A stretch of 64,000 nt of DNA, from NCBI GenBank assembly GCA_903833275.1, contig CAILEP010000008.1, positions 124,001 to 188,000 on the forward strand, written 5' to 3'. Of the stretch, positions 26,060 to 34,411 are shown one piece after another; the stretch's first letter is position 1; every line of letters starts with the position of its first letter. The stretch is from an uncultured Bdellovibrionales bacterium. GTDB lineage: Bacteria; Bdellovibrionota; Bdellovibrionia; Bdellovibrionales; UBA1609. The translations under genes were made by a program, and so were the position numbers. Under the pieces are notes generated by a model, which ran no database searches, had not been told where the DNA came from, and saw only the letters and a list, made by a program, of their open reading frames with translations.

Positions 26060-26079
26060 ACAAAATCGTTGGAGACCAA

Positions 26080-26391
26080 ATGACCTCTGACAATCGAATA
26101 CCCCAGCTTACCAATTATCTTCGAAACGAATTTTCAGCCACAAAGATTTACCTTTTTGGCTCACGGGCCAAAGGCACTTCGCGCTCTGACAGTGATTATG
26201 ATTTCGTGGTGGTATCAACACGAAATGATATCGACAAGTGGCAAGCCTACGAAAAGGCTAGTAAGGACATTTTTGAAACTTACGGAGTGCAAGCCGATGT
26301 TTGGGTCTATTCAGGCACGGCTTTCGACGAATTAGTAAAGGACTTTGGATCATTGCCTGAAACTGCAGTTAATACGGGCATTGAGGTTTAA
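26080..26391 (+). CDS. MNT-type minimal nucleotidyltransferase (antitoxin)
   Basis: The 103-residue protein has the polymerase-beta-like signature G27-S28-x10-D39-x-D41 (GSRAKGTSRSDSDYDF) preceded by IYLFGSR. This is the minimal nucleotidyltransferase of HEPN/MNT toxin-antitoxin modules, where it neutralises the HEPN RNase by adding AMP to the toxin. The pair is adjacent: the HEPN gene starts 3 bases after this stop. The second half (DVWVYSGTAFDELVKDF) supplies the usual third acidic residue in a strand. The tRNA-linked context fits a horizontally acquired module. Confidence 0.9.
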   Translation: MTSDNRIPQLTNYLRNEFSATKIYLFGSRAKGTSRSDSDYDFVVVSTRNDIDKWQAYEKASKDIFETYGVQADVWVYSGTAFDELVKDFGSLPETAVNTGIEV

Positions 26392-26394
26392 TTC

Positions 26395-26802
26395 GTGGCC
26401 GTGAATCGAAACGTACACCAATGGTTAAAAAAATCAGCTGAAAACCTTCGCCTCGCAAAACTGATTTTAAATTTTGAAGAAAAATTCTACGAACATGTTT
26501 GTTTTAATACCCAGCAATCGGTTGAAAAAGCCATCAAAGGATATTTAACCTTACACAAGATTCGCTTTGATAAAACCCATAATATTGCGGCTTTAGTGGC
26601 ACTCGTTGCGCTGGTAGACAATAATCTGGCGGCCAAACTTAAGCCCGCCGAAACCCTTACTAAATTTGCCGTTCGCATTCGATATCCCGAAGAAGTCGGC
26701 GACACTTTAGTTGTGGATTTTAAATTAGCCAAACATACTATCGAAATTGCTGACCAAGTATTCGAATTGTTGAAGTATATTTTAGCTGAAGACCATGAAT
26801 AA
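26395..26802 (+). CDS. HEPN-domain toxin
   Basis: The GTG at 26395 follows GAGG at 8 bases. The 135-residue helical protein has the HEPN pattern: WLKKSAENLRLAKLIL at helix 1, NTQQSVEKAIKGYL at helix 2 (the family's usual AQQAxEKALKA position), and the RNase motif R57-x4-H62 (RFDKTH) before a third helix. A later VEEVGD-like loop and final helix follow. In HEPN/MNT modules this protein cleaves RNA unless adenylylated. Its stop overlaps the next lipoprotein gene by 8 bases. Confidence 0.9.
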   Translation: MAVNRNVHQWLKKSAENLRLAKLILNFEEKFYEHVCFNTQQSVEKAIKGYLTLHKIRFDKTHNIAALVALVALVDNNLAAKLKPAETLTKFAVRIRYPEEVGDTLVVDFKLAKHTIEIADQVFELLKYILAEDHE

Positions 26803-27493
26803 GCATTATTCCCGAACTCTAGTTTTCTTTCTACTCAGCACTCTACTCGCGTGCTCCACCAAACCACTAAAAATCGAGACCCATTCGCAAGCCCCCAAAT
26901 CACCCTTTCATGCCATAACCTGCTTAGAAGATCGTGAACGTCAAAAAGCCCGCTCCGAAGAACTTCAGCAAATCGTAACCGCGGATCAAAAAGACAGATT
27001 GGTGCATCCGGTGGACTGGTCAGTTGTTTCACCACGCGACCTGATTCGAATAAAACGAGTTGGCGAAATTTTTGCTGAGGGCTGTTTTTTAACTGGCAAA
27101 GATTATGATGCCGCCGCCTTAGTGATTCAACATGGCGATCACCCGGATCACTCTTATCAGACTTATCTCTGGGCAAAACGCGCTGTCGAATTGGGAACAA
27201 CCGATCACAAAGGGCTAATGTTAGCTGGTCTTGATCGACACCTCGTCAGTCGAGGGTTTAAACAACTTTTTGGCACTCAATCTCGAAGAATCCATGACGA
27301 CTGCCGGTGCGTAGAACCCGTTGAAACTCGATTCACTGACAAACTCAGAGTCGAAATGGGCTCAACAAAACTCAAGATTTCAATGGCCGAAGCTTTGCAA
27401 ATAAATAACGGCAATCAGGCTTGTAAGGGCGTCAGATTCTGCGAGAGCAAATTAGTCTCTGCGCCGCTCGGCACTCTGCCAGGGGTGTGGTGA
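26795..27493 (+). CDS. DUF6624-like lipoprotein attached to HEPN/MNT pair
   Basis: The 232-residue protein starts inside the HEPN gene (8-base overlap). It has a lipobox at LLAC with lipidated C20. The centre (AALVIQHGDHPDHSYQTYLW, then LAGLDRHLVSRGFKQLFGTQ) resembles the DUF6624 pattern of HGD and DRxLxxxGxxQxxGTQ motifs. Additional cysteines (DDCRC, ACKG, FCESK) could form disulfides. Translational coupling to a toxin gene is unusual for a lipoprotein; whether this is chance proximity or a shared function is unknown. Confidence 0.7.
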   Translation: MNKHYSRTLVFFLLSTLLACSTKPLKIETHSQAPKSPFHAITCLEDRERQKARSEELQQIVTADQKDRLVHPVDWSVVSPRDLIRIKRVGEIFAEGCFLTGKDYDAAALVIQHGDHPDHSYQTYLWAKRAVELGTTDHKGLMLAGLDRHLVSRGFKQLFGTQSRRIHDDCRCVEPVETRFTDKLRVEMGSTKLKISMAEALQINNGNQACKGVRFCESKLVSAPLGTLPGVW

Positions 27494-27545
27494 ATTAATT
27501 CTTAATTAACGAAGATTCAAACCAAAGCGAAACGGCACGCACTAT

Positions 27546-27770
27546 TTATTTCAAACCCTTTGACAGTTTTTTGATCAAATCTTCGTACGCCCCTGGCGCC
27601 CCTTCTGAGGCGCACCATTCTTTCACTTTCTTTTTATTAAATGGCATTTTTTGGGCAACAAGAACCGCCTGATCCAAACATTCTCGCGCTTTAAAGTGAA
27701 TATATGAAGCCAATCCGGTTTTCCCCCGCTCCAAAAATATTGGATCCATTATTTGGGTGTCTTCTGACAC
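27546..27770 (-). CDS. Small unknown protein, fourth gene of TumE/TumA operon
   Basis: The 74-residue protein starts at GTG 27770, three bases after the preceding stop, with GGTGGG upstream. It has no signal peptide or membrane helix and appears helical (YIHFKARECLDQAVLVAQKM, EDLIKKLSKGL). No family is recognised. Tight spacing makes it the last member of the minus-strand run that begins at 28924. Confidence 0.6.
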   Translation of the reverse strand: MSEDTQIMDPIFLERGKTGLASYIHFKARECLDQAVLVAQKMPFNKKKVKEWCASEGAPGAYEDLIKKLSKGLK

Positions 27771-27773
27771 TTA

Positions 27774-28265
27774 TTAATCCCACCAGCCCCAAATATTTTT
27801 AAATATAAGATCGAATGCCTTTTTTAAATCATTACGCTGCATTTTATGAGCACGCCGATACAGACGAGAACCTTCAGCGTGAATCTTTGCCGCATTTCTT
27901 GGAGTTTCTTTGGCATATTTCAAATCCAGCGTGGTGTATTTTTCACCTGGCTTTGCTTTTTTGAACTTCATGCGAAGTCGACCGTATCTCTTTCGAAAAT
28001 CTTTTGAAATCTCTTCGAAATAACAATCTTGATCGACTCGCTTAAGTAGAACTTCAACCTCACGTATCTGACGAGCCACCTTCGGTGCTTCAACTATTAT
28101 ATTGTTTTCTAGAATACACTTGCGAGTGCGCTCAAGCTTATATTGAAGCAACCGCAAAATGAAAATCCAATCCCAGTCATAGTCATCTTTGAGTACTTTT
28201 TTATAGTCTCGAAGTTTTTTCTCGAGCCCCATTTTTTTGGTTAATTTTTTCTTTGCCATAGTCAT
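27774..28265 (-). CDS. Unknown basic, helical protein in TumE/TumA operon
   Basis: The 163-residue protein begins 3 bases after the antitoxin stop; a second ATG at 28259 could also serve. It is very rich in K and R and aromatic residues. The DYDWDWIFILRLLQYKLERT segment near residue 27 resembles short phage- and plasmid-borne proteins of unknown function that open in the same D-Y-D-x-x-x-I-xx-LL way. A basic internal stretch (FRKRYGRLRMKFKKAK) could contact nucleic acid. The function is unknown. Confidence 0.65.
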   Translation of the reverse strand: MTMAKKKLTKKMGLEKKLRDYKKVLKDDYDWDWIFILRLLQYKLERTRKCILENNIIVEAPKVARQIREVEVLLKRVDQDCYFEEISKDFRKRYGRLRMKFKKAKPGEKYTTLDLKYAKETPRNAAKIHAEGSRLYRRAHKMQRNDLKKAFDLIFKNIWGWWD

Positions 28266-28268
28266 AGC

Positions 28269-28637
28269 CTATACCGCGAGCTTAAACGTCACTTCATCAT
28301 ATTCAACTCGGGGCCGCTTAACAGTTCGGCCCGCGACACTGGCAGTCCTAATTTTTATAACGCCAATTTCTTCAAAAAATTGAATGGTCTTATTCAAATT
28401 TGACACATCGGCATCGATCAGCTTTGCCAGCTCATAAACCGAGCGTGGCTTAAACGTAATAATCGCCGACAGAACGGGAATATTTCGCACAAAGCGGTTG
28501 AAATCGGCCTTGTTGTCAAAACTGATTTCATATTCAGTTTCGCCGTTAAATTTGCCTCGACGAACACGCTGCGCCGCCAATTTAAAATCTGTAAACACTT
28601 GATCGACTGTTTTGCATGAAACTACCAGTTTTTTCAT
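28269..28637 (-). CDS. TumA/HVO_A0114-like winged-helix antitoxin
   Basis: The 122-residue protein contains a winged-helix DNA-binding core in its second half: ITFKPRSVYELAKLIDADVSNLNKTIQFFEEIGVIKI, where SVYELAKLIDADVSNLNK is the helix-turn-helix. It matches the HVO_A0114/COG4190 type of predicted regulator that is paired with TumE toxins. Its start overlaps the toxin stop as ATGA. It is expected to neutralise the toxin and repress its own promoter, probably through the palindrome at 28928-28940. Confidence 0.75.
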   Translation of the reverse strand: MKKLVVSCKTVDQVFTDFKLAAQRVRRGKFNGETEYEISFDNKADFNRFVRNIPVLSAIITFKPRSVYELAKLIDADVSNLNKTIQFFEEIGVIKIRTASVAGRTVKRPRVEYDEVTFKLAV

Positions 28638-28924
28638 ATTTGAACTCCCATATGCTCAGTAATTAGTTTTCTAAAATCGCCAATCAGCCGGTCTAAGTTC
28701 GTAAATTCATACGGCAGCTCTCTGTCATCGATATGAATGTGCGGCCCCTTGGGGTGGTGATTATCCATGAGGACGCGTTTGGCCGATTGCCTGTCTACGC
28801 AGATAAGGCCCCATTTTAAGCCATCTTCATAAGACGACGACTTCGGTACGGCATGAACTGAAATTTCAATCACATACCGCCGCCGAATTACAAACTTCTC
28901 ATGCCGGACTAAAGCGGCCTTCAT
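28634..28924 (-). CDS. TumE-family (DUF6516) toxin
   Basis: I take the ATG at 28924 (96 residues); the frame stays open to a TTG at 28942, but that lies inside the operator palindrome. The protein has the DUF6516 layout: an N-terminal AALVRHEKFVIRRRYVIEISVHAVP strand pair, KWGLICVDRQSAKRVLMDNHHPKGPHIH and a C-terminal helix (LIDRLIGDFRKLI-like). The conserved HPKGPHIH region is a likely active site. TumE proteins are toxins paired with a COG4190-like antitoxin, as here. Confidence 0.72.
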   Translation of the reverse strand: MKAALVRHEKFVIRRRYVIEISVHAVPKSSSYEDGLKWGLICVDRQSAKRVLMDNHHPKGPHIHIDDRELPYEFTNLDRLIGDFRKLITEHMGVQI

Positions 28925-28927
28925 ATA

Positions 28928-28958
28928 GGTATAATATACCAATATTAGGATTTTTCAA
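28928..28958 (-). promoter_or_regulatory. Promoter overlapping perfect 13-bp palindrome (TumA operator candidate)
   Basis: On the minus strand, TTGAAA (28958-28953) and TATTAT (28936-28931) are separated by 16 bases, a good sigma-70-type promoter. The -10 lies inside the palindrome GGTATAATATACC (28928-28940, central A/T). Transcription would begin only a few bases before the toxin ATG at 28924. A repressor on this palindrome would block the promoter. Confidence 0.6.
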
Positions 28959-29181
28959 TAGAATTTTTAGCATAAAGTTGTGCCATCGATACGGCACGGC
29001 TACTTGCGAAAGGAATAAAATTCGATATTACATCCAAGCAGCCTATCGACGAAGAGTTTACACTTCAGAACTTGCCGCTAACCTATATCCCAACCATTTC
29101 AGGTTTTCGGTTTATTTATCCGGCGAATACGCCAATAACTATAACGCCATCTCTAAGTAAATCATACTTTGGCACTTCTGT

Positions 29182-29727
29182 TTGGAGCTTAGGTTGAGGT
29201 TACCCCCGAATTTAAGCCGTTCGGGGGTAACCTCAGGCGTAGTCACCAAAATTGCCGGTGCGGGTTTTAGCGGTTCGACAGATGGTATCGGCTCTTCTGC
29301 TTCTTTTAATAATCCCTGGGGCGTGGCCGTCGCCGCCGATGGCAGCGTTTTCGTTGCCGATACTAGCAATAACTCAATTAGAAAGATCACCGCGGCCGGT
29401 GTTGTGAGTACCTTTGCTGGAGCTATTGCAAATGGCCTCGGTGTGACAGGTTCAGCCGATGGCATCGGTGCCGCCGCTTCATTCAATAAGCCGATTGGCA
29501 TTGCCGTAGATTCAAGTGGCAATGTTTACGTTGCCGACTCGGGCAATAATACAATTCGCGTAATCAACCAATCAGGCGTGGTGAGCACTTTTGTTGGTTC
29601 GGCTAAATCAATTGGCAATTTGCCAGGCCCTCTACCGGCCTCTCTTGCCTCGCCGACGAGTGTTACGATATTTGGTTCGTCTCTTTACATCACCGTGTAT
29701 AATGCCGTGCTGAGAGTTGGTTTGTAA
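29182..29727 (+). pseudogene. NHL-repeat protein fragment
   Basis: The 181-codon frame encodes two and a half NHL/SMP30-type propeller repeats (GVAVAADGSVFVADTSNNSIRK, GIAVDSSGNVYVADSGNNTIRV), each with VADxxNNxIR. There is no signal peptide, no convincing start and no ribosome binding site; a functional propeller needs about six repeats. The 5' portion overlaps a perfect inverted repeat. It therefore looks like the 3' remnant of a longer secreted NHL protein whose front was lost through an insertion or rearrangement. Confidence 0.6.
29196..29234. repeat. Perfect 15-bp inverted repeat
   Basis: GAGGTTACCCCCGAA (29196-29210) and TTCGGGGGTAACCTC (29220-29234) are exact reverse complements separated by nine bases (TTTAAGCCG). 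No T-run follows on either strand, so it does not look like a normal terminator. It marks the upstream edge of the NHL fragment and may be a transposon end or breakpoint scar. Confidence 0.8.
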
Positions 29728-29912
29728 ACCAATGCCCCAGCGCGAACCATTAAAGTGGCATACCGACCACGCCGACATTCAAGTTAGCTGATTCGAAATA
29801 ATCTAAGCCTGTGGCGATTGACGGGGCGCCAGTACCTATTTGGCAACTCCAGATTATTGGAGTTCATGACAATATATTGGAGTTCGCGAAAACCTGTGCC
29901 AACATCAACCTT

Positions 29913-32456
29913 ATGCTACCGATAGATCAGCATTTAGCTAGTATTTTAGAAAAGCTTGAGACGGCACAAAACCTTGTGCTGGTTGCCGAGCCTGGTGCTG
30001 GCAAGACGACTCGCCTGCCCCCAGCCTTACTTAAAAAATTTAGCGGAGAAATTTTAGTGCTCGAGCCCAGGCGCATGGCTGCAGTGGCCGCCGCCGATCG
30101 CATCGCCAGCGAGAACAATTGGCAGCTTGGTCGCGAAGTTGGTTATCGCGTGCGGTTTGAGAATAAAACTTCGGCTGGCACTCGGTTGATATTTATGACC
30201 GAGGCCCTATTGGCCAGAAAGCTTCTCAACGATAGCGACCTGAAAAATGTCGACGTGGTGGTGCTTGATGAGTTTCATGAGCGCTCGATTCACGTTGACC
30301 TGGCGCTCGGGCTGTTGCGTGAATTGCAAGAATTGCGAGACATTAAAATTGTCGTTATGTCAGCGACTTTAGAAGCCGAAAAAATCGCCCGTTTTCTCAG
30401 CCACTCGGGTCTTGAAGCGCCGATCGTGAGAGTGCCGGGGCAATTGCATCCGCTCAAAATTGAATTGCTCGATAAGCCCATACGGGCGTTGCCCGATTCT
30501 AGTTTCTATACAACTTTGGTGCAAAAAATTGCGGCCGCGGCCAGCTCGAGCCCCGGCAATATTTTAGTTTTCTTGCCAGGGGTTGGCGAAATTTCTCGCG
30601 CCAAAGACCGGCTCGCCGATCTTGCCACGCAATTAAAAGTCGAAATAATTATTTTGCACGGGTCGTTGAGTCTTGAAGAGCAACGGCGCGCCTTACAATC
30701 GAGTGGCGTGCGACGAATTATTTTATCTACCAATATTGCCGAGAGCTCATTAACTGTCGACGGGGTCACCGCGGTCGTCGACAGCGGCTTTGCTAAAGTC
30801 ATGAGCCAAGATTTAACCACCGGCTTTTCGCGCCTTAAGCTTTCGCGCATTTCACAATCGAGCGCCAAACAACGAGCCGGTCGAGCGGCGCGCCAAGCGC
30901 CTGGCCTTTGCATTCGCCTCTGGGGCCGAAGCGAAGAGCTCTCGTTGAAAAAAGATGACGTGCCCGAAATACTTCGCAGTGATTTGAGCGAGAGTCTGTT
31001 GTTCTTGGCCACCATGGGTGTAACAAATTTTGATTCATTCACTTGGTACGAAAAACCGTCAGCGGTCGCGCTCAAAAAAGCCCAAGAAGAATTGCTCGAT
31101 CTCGGCGCTATAATCGTAGATCAGGCGGCGGGCGGGCCTGAGCAAACCAAAATCACCTCGCACGGCCGACAAATGGCGCAATTGCCGCTTTCGCCTCGTT
31201 GGGCTCATTTTTTGTTGATGTGCGCCCAGCATGGCCACTCACGCGATGGGGCACGGGCCGCGGCACTTATGCAAGAACGCGAAATCTTGCGCGAGGGTAC
31301 GGCCGAAGCCTACATCGGCGACGGATACGAAAACGACCTTCAGTTGCGGCTCTTTTTGCTTAAAGAATTTGGCCAGGGCCGAGGCGGGCGCGACCTCCAC
31401 ACTTACTCCGCAAAACAAGTCTTAGTATCGGCCGATCGCCTGGACCAACTGGCACGCGAAGTCGCGAGTGCTGGCCCGCAGGGTAGACCGGCGGCAGCCG
31501 AAGGCCTTTCGTTTGAGCAAATCGTGCTTAAATCTTTTTCGGCCCAGCTCTGTCGGCGACGCGCAAAATCTGAGAAGGCTTTGATGGTCGGTCGACGGGG
31601 CGTAAAGCTCGCGGCTGAATCAATTGTTAAAGACAGCGAATTTTTTATTGCCCTGCAAACCATCGAATTGCCGGGCTCAGCCGACACCGCCGTCAGTCTT
31701 GCTGTTGGAGTATCGCGCGAGATGATTTTAGCCACCTTGAAATCTGAAATTTACGATCGAGATGAGCTTTTTCTCGATGAAGAAAAAGGCCGCCTCTTTA
31801 ACCAGAAAGAGAAATGCTTTCGCGATTTACCTCTTGAAGAACCGCGCTTGTCACCCGCTGCGGCTGGGCAATCTGAAACCCAACTTGCCGATTTTTTGCT
31901 TAACAATAGAGCCTATCTCGCAAAACACAATGACGCCTTTGCTGCTTGGCTCGAGCGCTGGCAGGCGTTTTCGCAATCACTGGCCGAGCCCGTTGAGCTG
32001 CCTCTCAAAACGGCATTGCAAATGGTTTGTGTTGGCGAAAGTAAACTCGAAACGATCGTTGAAAAAGACCTCACTTACTTTCTAGAATCCAATTTGCCCG
32101 ATTCGATTGTAAATGATTTTCGCGCTTACGCGCCGGCGACTTTTACGGCGCCAACGGGTTCGAAATTCAAAATTAATTACCCCGAGGGGCGCTCGCCCTA
32201 CGTTGAAGTGCGCTTGCAAGAACTTTTCGGGGTTAACGAAAACCCAAAACTCTTTGGTGGCAAAACTCCGCTGCAGTTTCACCTGCTCGGGCCCAATTAT
32301 CGCCCTCAGCAGGTCACCTCAGATCTCGCGAGTTTTTGGCAAAACACCTACCCCATCGTTCGTAAAGAGTTGCGAATTCGCTACCCCAAACACAGTTGGC
32401 CCGAAAACCCATTGCTCGCCGAGCCAGTAAAAAAAGGGCGCTCGACGAAGTCGTAG
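29913..32456 (+). CDS. hrpB: ATP-dependent helicase HrpB
   Basis: The ATG at 29913 gives 847 residues starting MLPIDQHLASI, the usual HrpB beginning; an in-frame start at 29811 would add 34 atypical residues. The DEAH-type motifs are clear: Walker A PGAGKTT (26-33), motif Ia LEPRRMAA, motif II D119-E-F-H, SAT at 150-152, LVFLPGVGEI, STNIAESSLTVDGV and QRAGRAAR. The C-terminal HrpB domain follows (FYPRxSWPxx-like RYPKHSWPENPLLAEP at the end). Its cellular role is poorly defined; HrpB-type helicases are thought to act on RNA. Confidence 0.95.
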   Translation: MLPIDQHLASILEKLETAQNLVLVAEPGAGKTTRLPPALLKKFSGEILVLEPRRMAAVAAADRIASENNWQLGREVGYRVRFENKTSAGTRLIFMTEALLARKLLNDSDLKNVDVVVLDEFHERSIHVDLALGLLRELQELRDIKIVVMSATLEAEKIARFLSHSGLEAPIVRVPGQLHPLKIELLDKPIRALPDSSFYTTLVQKIAAAASSSPGNILVFLPGVGEISRAKDRLADLATQLKVEIIILHGSLSLEEQRRALQSSGVRRIILSTNIAESSLTVDGVTAVVDSGFAKVMSQDLTTGFSRLKLSRISQSSAKQRAGRAARQAPGLCIRLWGRSEELSLKKDDVPEILRSDLSESLLFLATMGVTNFDSFTWYEKPSAVALKKAQEELLDLGAIIVDQAAGGPEQTKITSHGRQMAQLPLSPRWAHFLLMCAQHGHSRDGARAAALMQEREILREGTAEAYIGDGYENDLQLRLFLLKEFGQGRGGRDLHTYSAKQVLVSADRLDQLAREVASAGPQGRPAAAEGLSFEQIVLKSFSAQLCRRRAKSEKALMVGRRGVKLAAESIVKDSEFFIALQTIELPGSADTAVSLAVGVSREMILATLKSEIYDRDELFLDEEKGRLFNQKEKCFRDLPLEEPRLSPAAAGQSETQLADFLLNNRAYLAKHNDAFAAWLERWQAFSQSLAEPVELPLKTALQMVCVGESKLETIVEKDLTYFLESNLPDSIVNDFRAYAPATFTAPTGSKFKINYPEGRSPYVEVRLQELFGVNENPKLFGGKTPLQFHLLGPNYRPQQVTSDLASFWQNTYPIVRKELRIRYPKHSWPENPLLAEPVKKGRSTKS

Positions 32457-32484
32457 AAAGCGCCAAGCACTTTATAATCTGCAA

Positions 32485-32952
32485 TTAAGTTTTTTGCGTC
32501 AGCCAAGTCGAAATAAACCCCTTGTATTTGCGGCGAATCGACTGCGGCATATTGCTATAGGTGCCGATTACTTTTCGACAGATACTTGAACCGCACCGGC
32601 AACGCATTCGCCACCACCAGCTCTTTTCGGTCATTTCGTAATCCCAAGTGATCTGCTCGCCAGCTGCGATGTCGCGCATGGCTTTAATTTTAAATCGCCC
32701 TTTGATGCCGCAGTTTGGGTCGCAGGAGTGATTTACGTATCGCGCGACCCCTTTAGAATCGCGCCAAAGCGCTTTGCCACATTGAATGGTGTGACCCAAA
32801 AGATCAGGGGTCCAACCGTCGAATTCGTTATCGTAAAATGGGCCGTCATAGACCGCGACCACCTCACCTTTTTTGATCGGCTCGCGCGCGTAGACCCCTT
32901 GGCCGTATTTTTTGGTGCGTCTTAAGAAAATCTTTGGGTTGTCGGCACCCAT
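32485..32952 (-). CDS. SET-domain protein lysine methyltransferase
   Basis: This compact 155-residue SET protein retains all main motifs: the YGQGVYA entry (16-22), GEVVAVYDG, RYVNHSCDPNC (71-81), the catalytic tyrosine region ITWDYE (101-106) and a post-SET zinc cluster C118-x-C120-x4-C125. Together these suggest an active S-adenosylmethionine-dependent lysine methyltransferase. It has no signal peptide. Bacterial SET proteins are uncommon and their targets (histone-like or secreted host-directed proteins) are rarely known. It converges with hrpB, 28 bases apart. Confidence 0.9.
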   Translation of the reverse strand: MGADNPKIFLRRTKKYGQGVYAREPIKKGEVVAVYDGPFYDNEFDGWTPDLLGHTIQCGKALWRDSKGVARYVNHSCDPNCGIKGRFKIKAMRDIAAGEQITWDYEMTEKSWWWRMRCRCGSSICRKVIGTYSNMPQSIRRKYKGFISTWLTQKT

Positions 32953-33049
32953 CTGCGAAGCCCTCTCATCAAAAAACTAAGAAGTGAGCATATCAGACGT
33001 TTACCTTGACCGAAACAGTTTAGGTGGCAACCATGTTTTTAACTCGACC

Positions 33050-34411
33050 TTAAACGGTTTTTGAAAACTGTGTGGCCTGCGACTCTTTCAGTTTCGGGTC
33101 AAATACCATACAGATATTTCGAATAAAAGCGCGCCCGAGGGTGGTTACAACCACGCTTTTTTTATCGCAAGTGATCAACCCATCGGATACTAAATCTTTA
33201 ATCTGCCTATCGCTCTCATCGAAAATCTTCAATTGCAAATCGCCAACGAATGTGTGCTCGTATTTCGTTAAAAGACCGAGAATAATATCTTTGATTTCGT
33301 GGTCAGCCCTTGAAATCTGATGGCCCCTCATTAGGGGCAAATGACCCGCACTGACAACTTGCATATATTTTGCGAGATCTTTTTCGTTTTGCATGTAGAA
33401 TTCACGGCTCTCGCTAATAGCCGATACACCAAGCCCAATCAGTGGGATATTCTTTTGATTTGTGTACCCCATAAAATTTCGATGCAAAGATTTTTGGTCA
33501 GCGGATTTTGCGAGAGTATCGGTCGGCAAGGCAAAGTGATCCATGCCGATTTCAACATACCCGGCGTCAAGTAAGAGGGCGCGCCCGAGCTCGAATAGCT
33601 TTCGCTTTTCGCTCGACGACGGCAGATCGGCCTCGAGTTTGGCCTGAGCCGGCCGCATCGATGGCACATGAGCATAACTATAAAAAGCGATTCGGCCCGG
33701 CCTTAGACTAACAACTTTTTCGAAGGTGTCTCGCACCGTCTCTTCAGTTTGCAGCGGCAGACCATATATAAGATCGAAATTAATTTCAACAAAGCCCACG
33801 CCGCGAGCGGCTTCGACAAAGGCGCGCACATCATTAAAAGGCTGAACTCGATTGATTTTTTTTTGCACAGTTTCGGCGAAGTCTTGTACGCCGAGACTTA
33901 ATCGATTGCAGCCGCGGCTTCTTAATACCTTCAGGTGATCGATCGTCGTGCGCCTGGGGTCTACCTCGACAGAGAATTCGAAGTCGGGGGTCATTTTAAA
34001 ATTTGAGAGTATTGTCGAAACCAATCGATCTAGATCTTCTGGTTTAAGATAAGTTGGCGTACCGCCACCGAGGTGCAAGCACTGTATCGAAAGGGGCTGT
34101 CGCCGAAAGGCTTGCGATCGGTACATTTCTAATTCTTTGAGCACGACACTTACATACTCCGTCGATTTGTCTCGATCGTGAGTTATAAAGTTGTTGCAGC
34201 CACAATAGAAACAAAGGCTTTCACAAAATGGTATATGCACGTAAACGCCGACACCAACGCGTTCGCGTTCAGATAACGCCGAGTCTTCAGAAATGTTTTT
34301 AAGCCAAACCTCGGGAGTCGGCATATCTCGCCAAAAAGGCACAGGCGGGTAACTGGTGTACCGCGGGCCCGCCACATCATATTTCTCGAAAAGGCCGCTT
34401 TTTTGCATCAT
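33050..34411 (-). CDS. hemN: Oxygen-independent coproporphyrinogen III oxidase
   Basis: The 453-residue radical-SAM enzyme has C63-x3-C67-x2-C70-x-C72 (CESLCFYCGC), the extra cysteine typical of HemN rather than HemW. It also has KYDVAGPRYTSYPPVPFW at the N-terminus, HLGGGTPTYL, RLSLGVQDF and NFDLIYGLPLQT. Length matches HemN (about 455). It converts coproporphyrinogen III to protoporphyrinogen IX without oxygen in haem synthesis. It is a single gene divergent from the secreted-protein pair at 34565. Confidence 0.94.
   Translation of the reverse strand: MMQKSGLFEKYDVAGPRYTSYPPVPFWRDMPTPEVWLKNISEDSALSERERVGVGVYVHIPFCESLCFYCGCNNFITHDRDKSTEYVSVVLKELEMYRSQAFRRQPLSIQCLHLGGGTPTYLKPEDLDRLVSTILSNFKMTPDFEFSVEVDPRRTTIDHLKVLRSRGCNRLSLGVQDFAETVQKKINRVQPFNDVRAFVEAARGVGFVEINFDLIYGLPLQTEETVRDTFEKVVSLRPGRIAFYSYAHVPSMRPAQAKLEADLPSSSEKRKLFELGRALLLDAGYVEIGMDHFALPTDTLAKSADQKSLHRNFMGYTNQKNIPLIGLGVSAISESREFYMQNEKDLAKYMQVVSAGHLPLMRGHQISRADHEIKDIILGLLTKYEHTFVGDLQLKIFDESDRQIKDLVSDGLITCDKKSVVVTTLGRAFIRNICMVFDPKLKESQATQFSKTV

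Noticed and set aside
25813-26079. Minus-strand frame of 88 codons across the tRNA and the hairpin element
   Set aside because: It is antisense to tRNA-Gly and its terminator. Its ending (ERETGLKPATSALARQ) is the translation of the tRNA complement, a well-known type of spurious protein.
28978-29160. Plus-strand frame of 60 codons in the gap upstream of the TumE operon
   Set aside because: TTG start, no ribosome binding site, erratic composition and no recognisable motif.
32433-32463. Hairpin at the hrpB stop (GGCGCT with AGCGCC)
   Set aside because: Short outer stem, long loop and no T-run; not convincing as a terminator.
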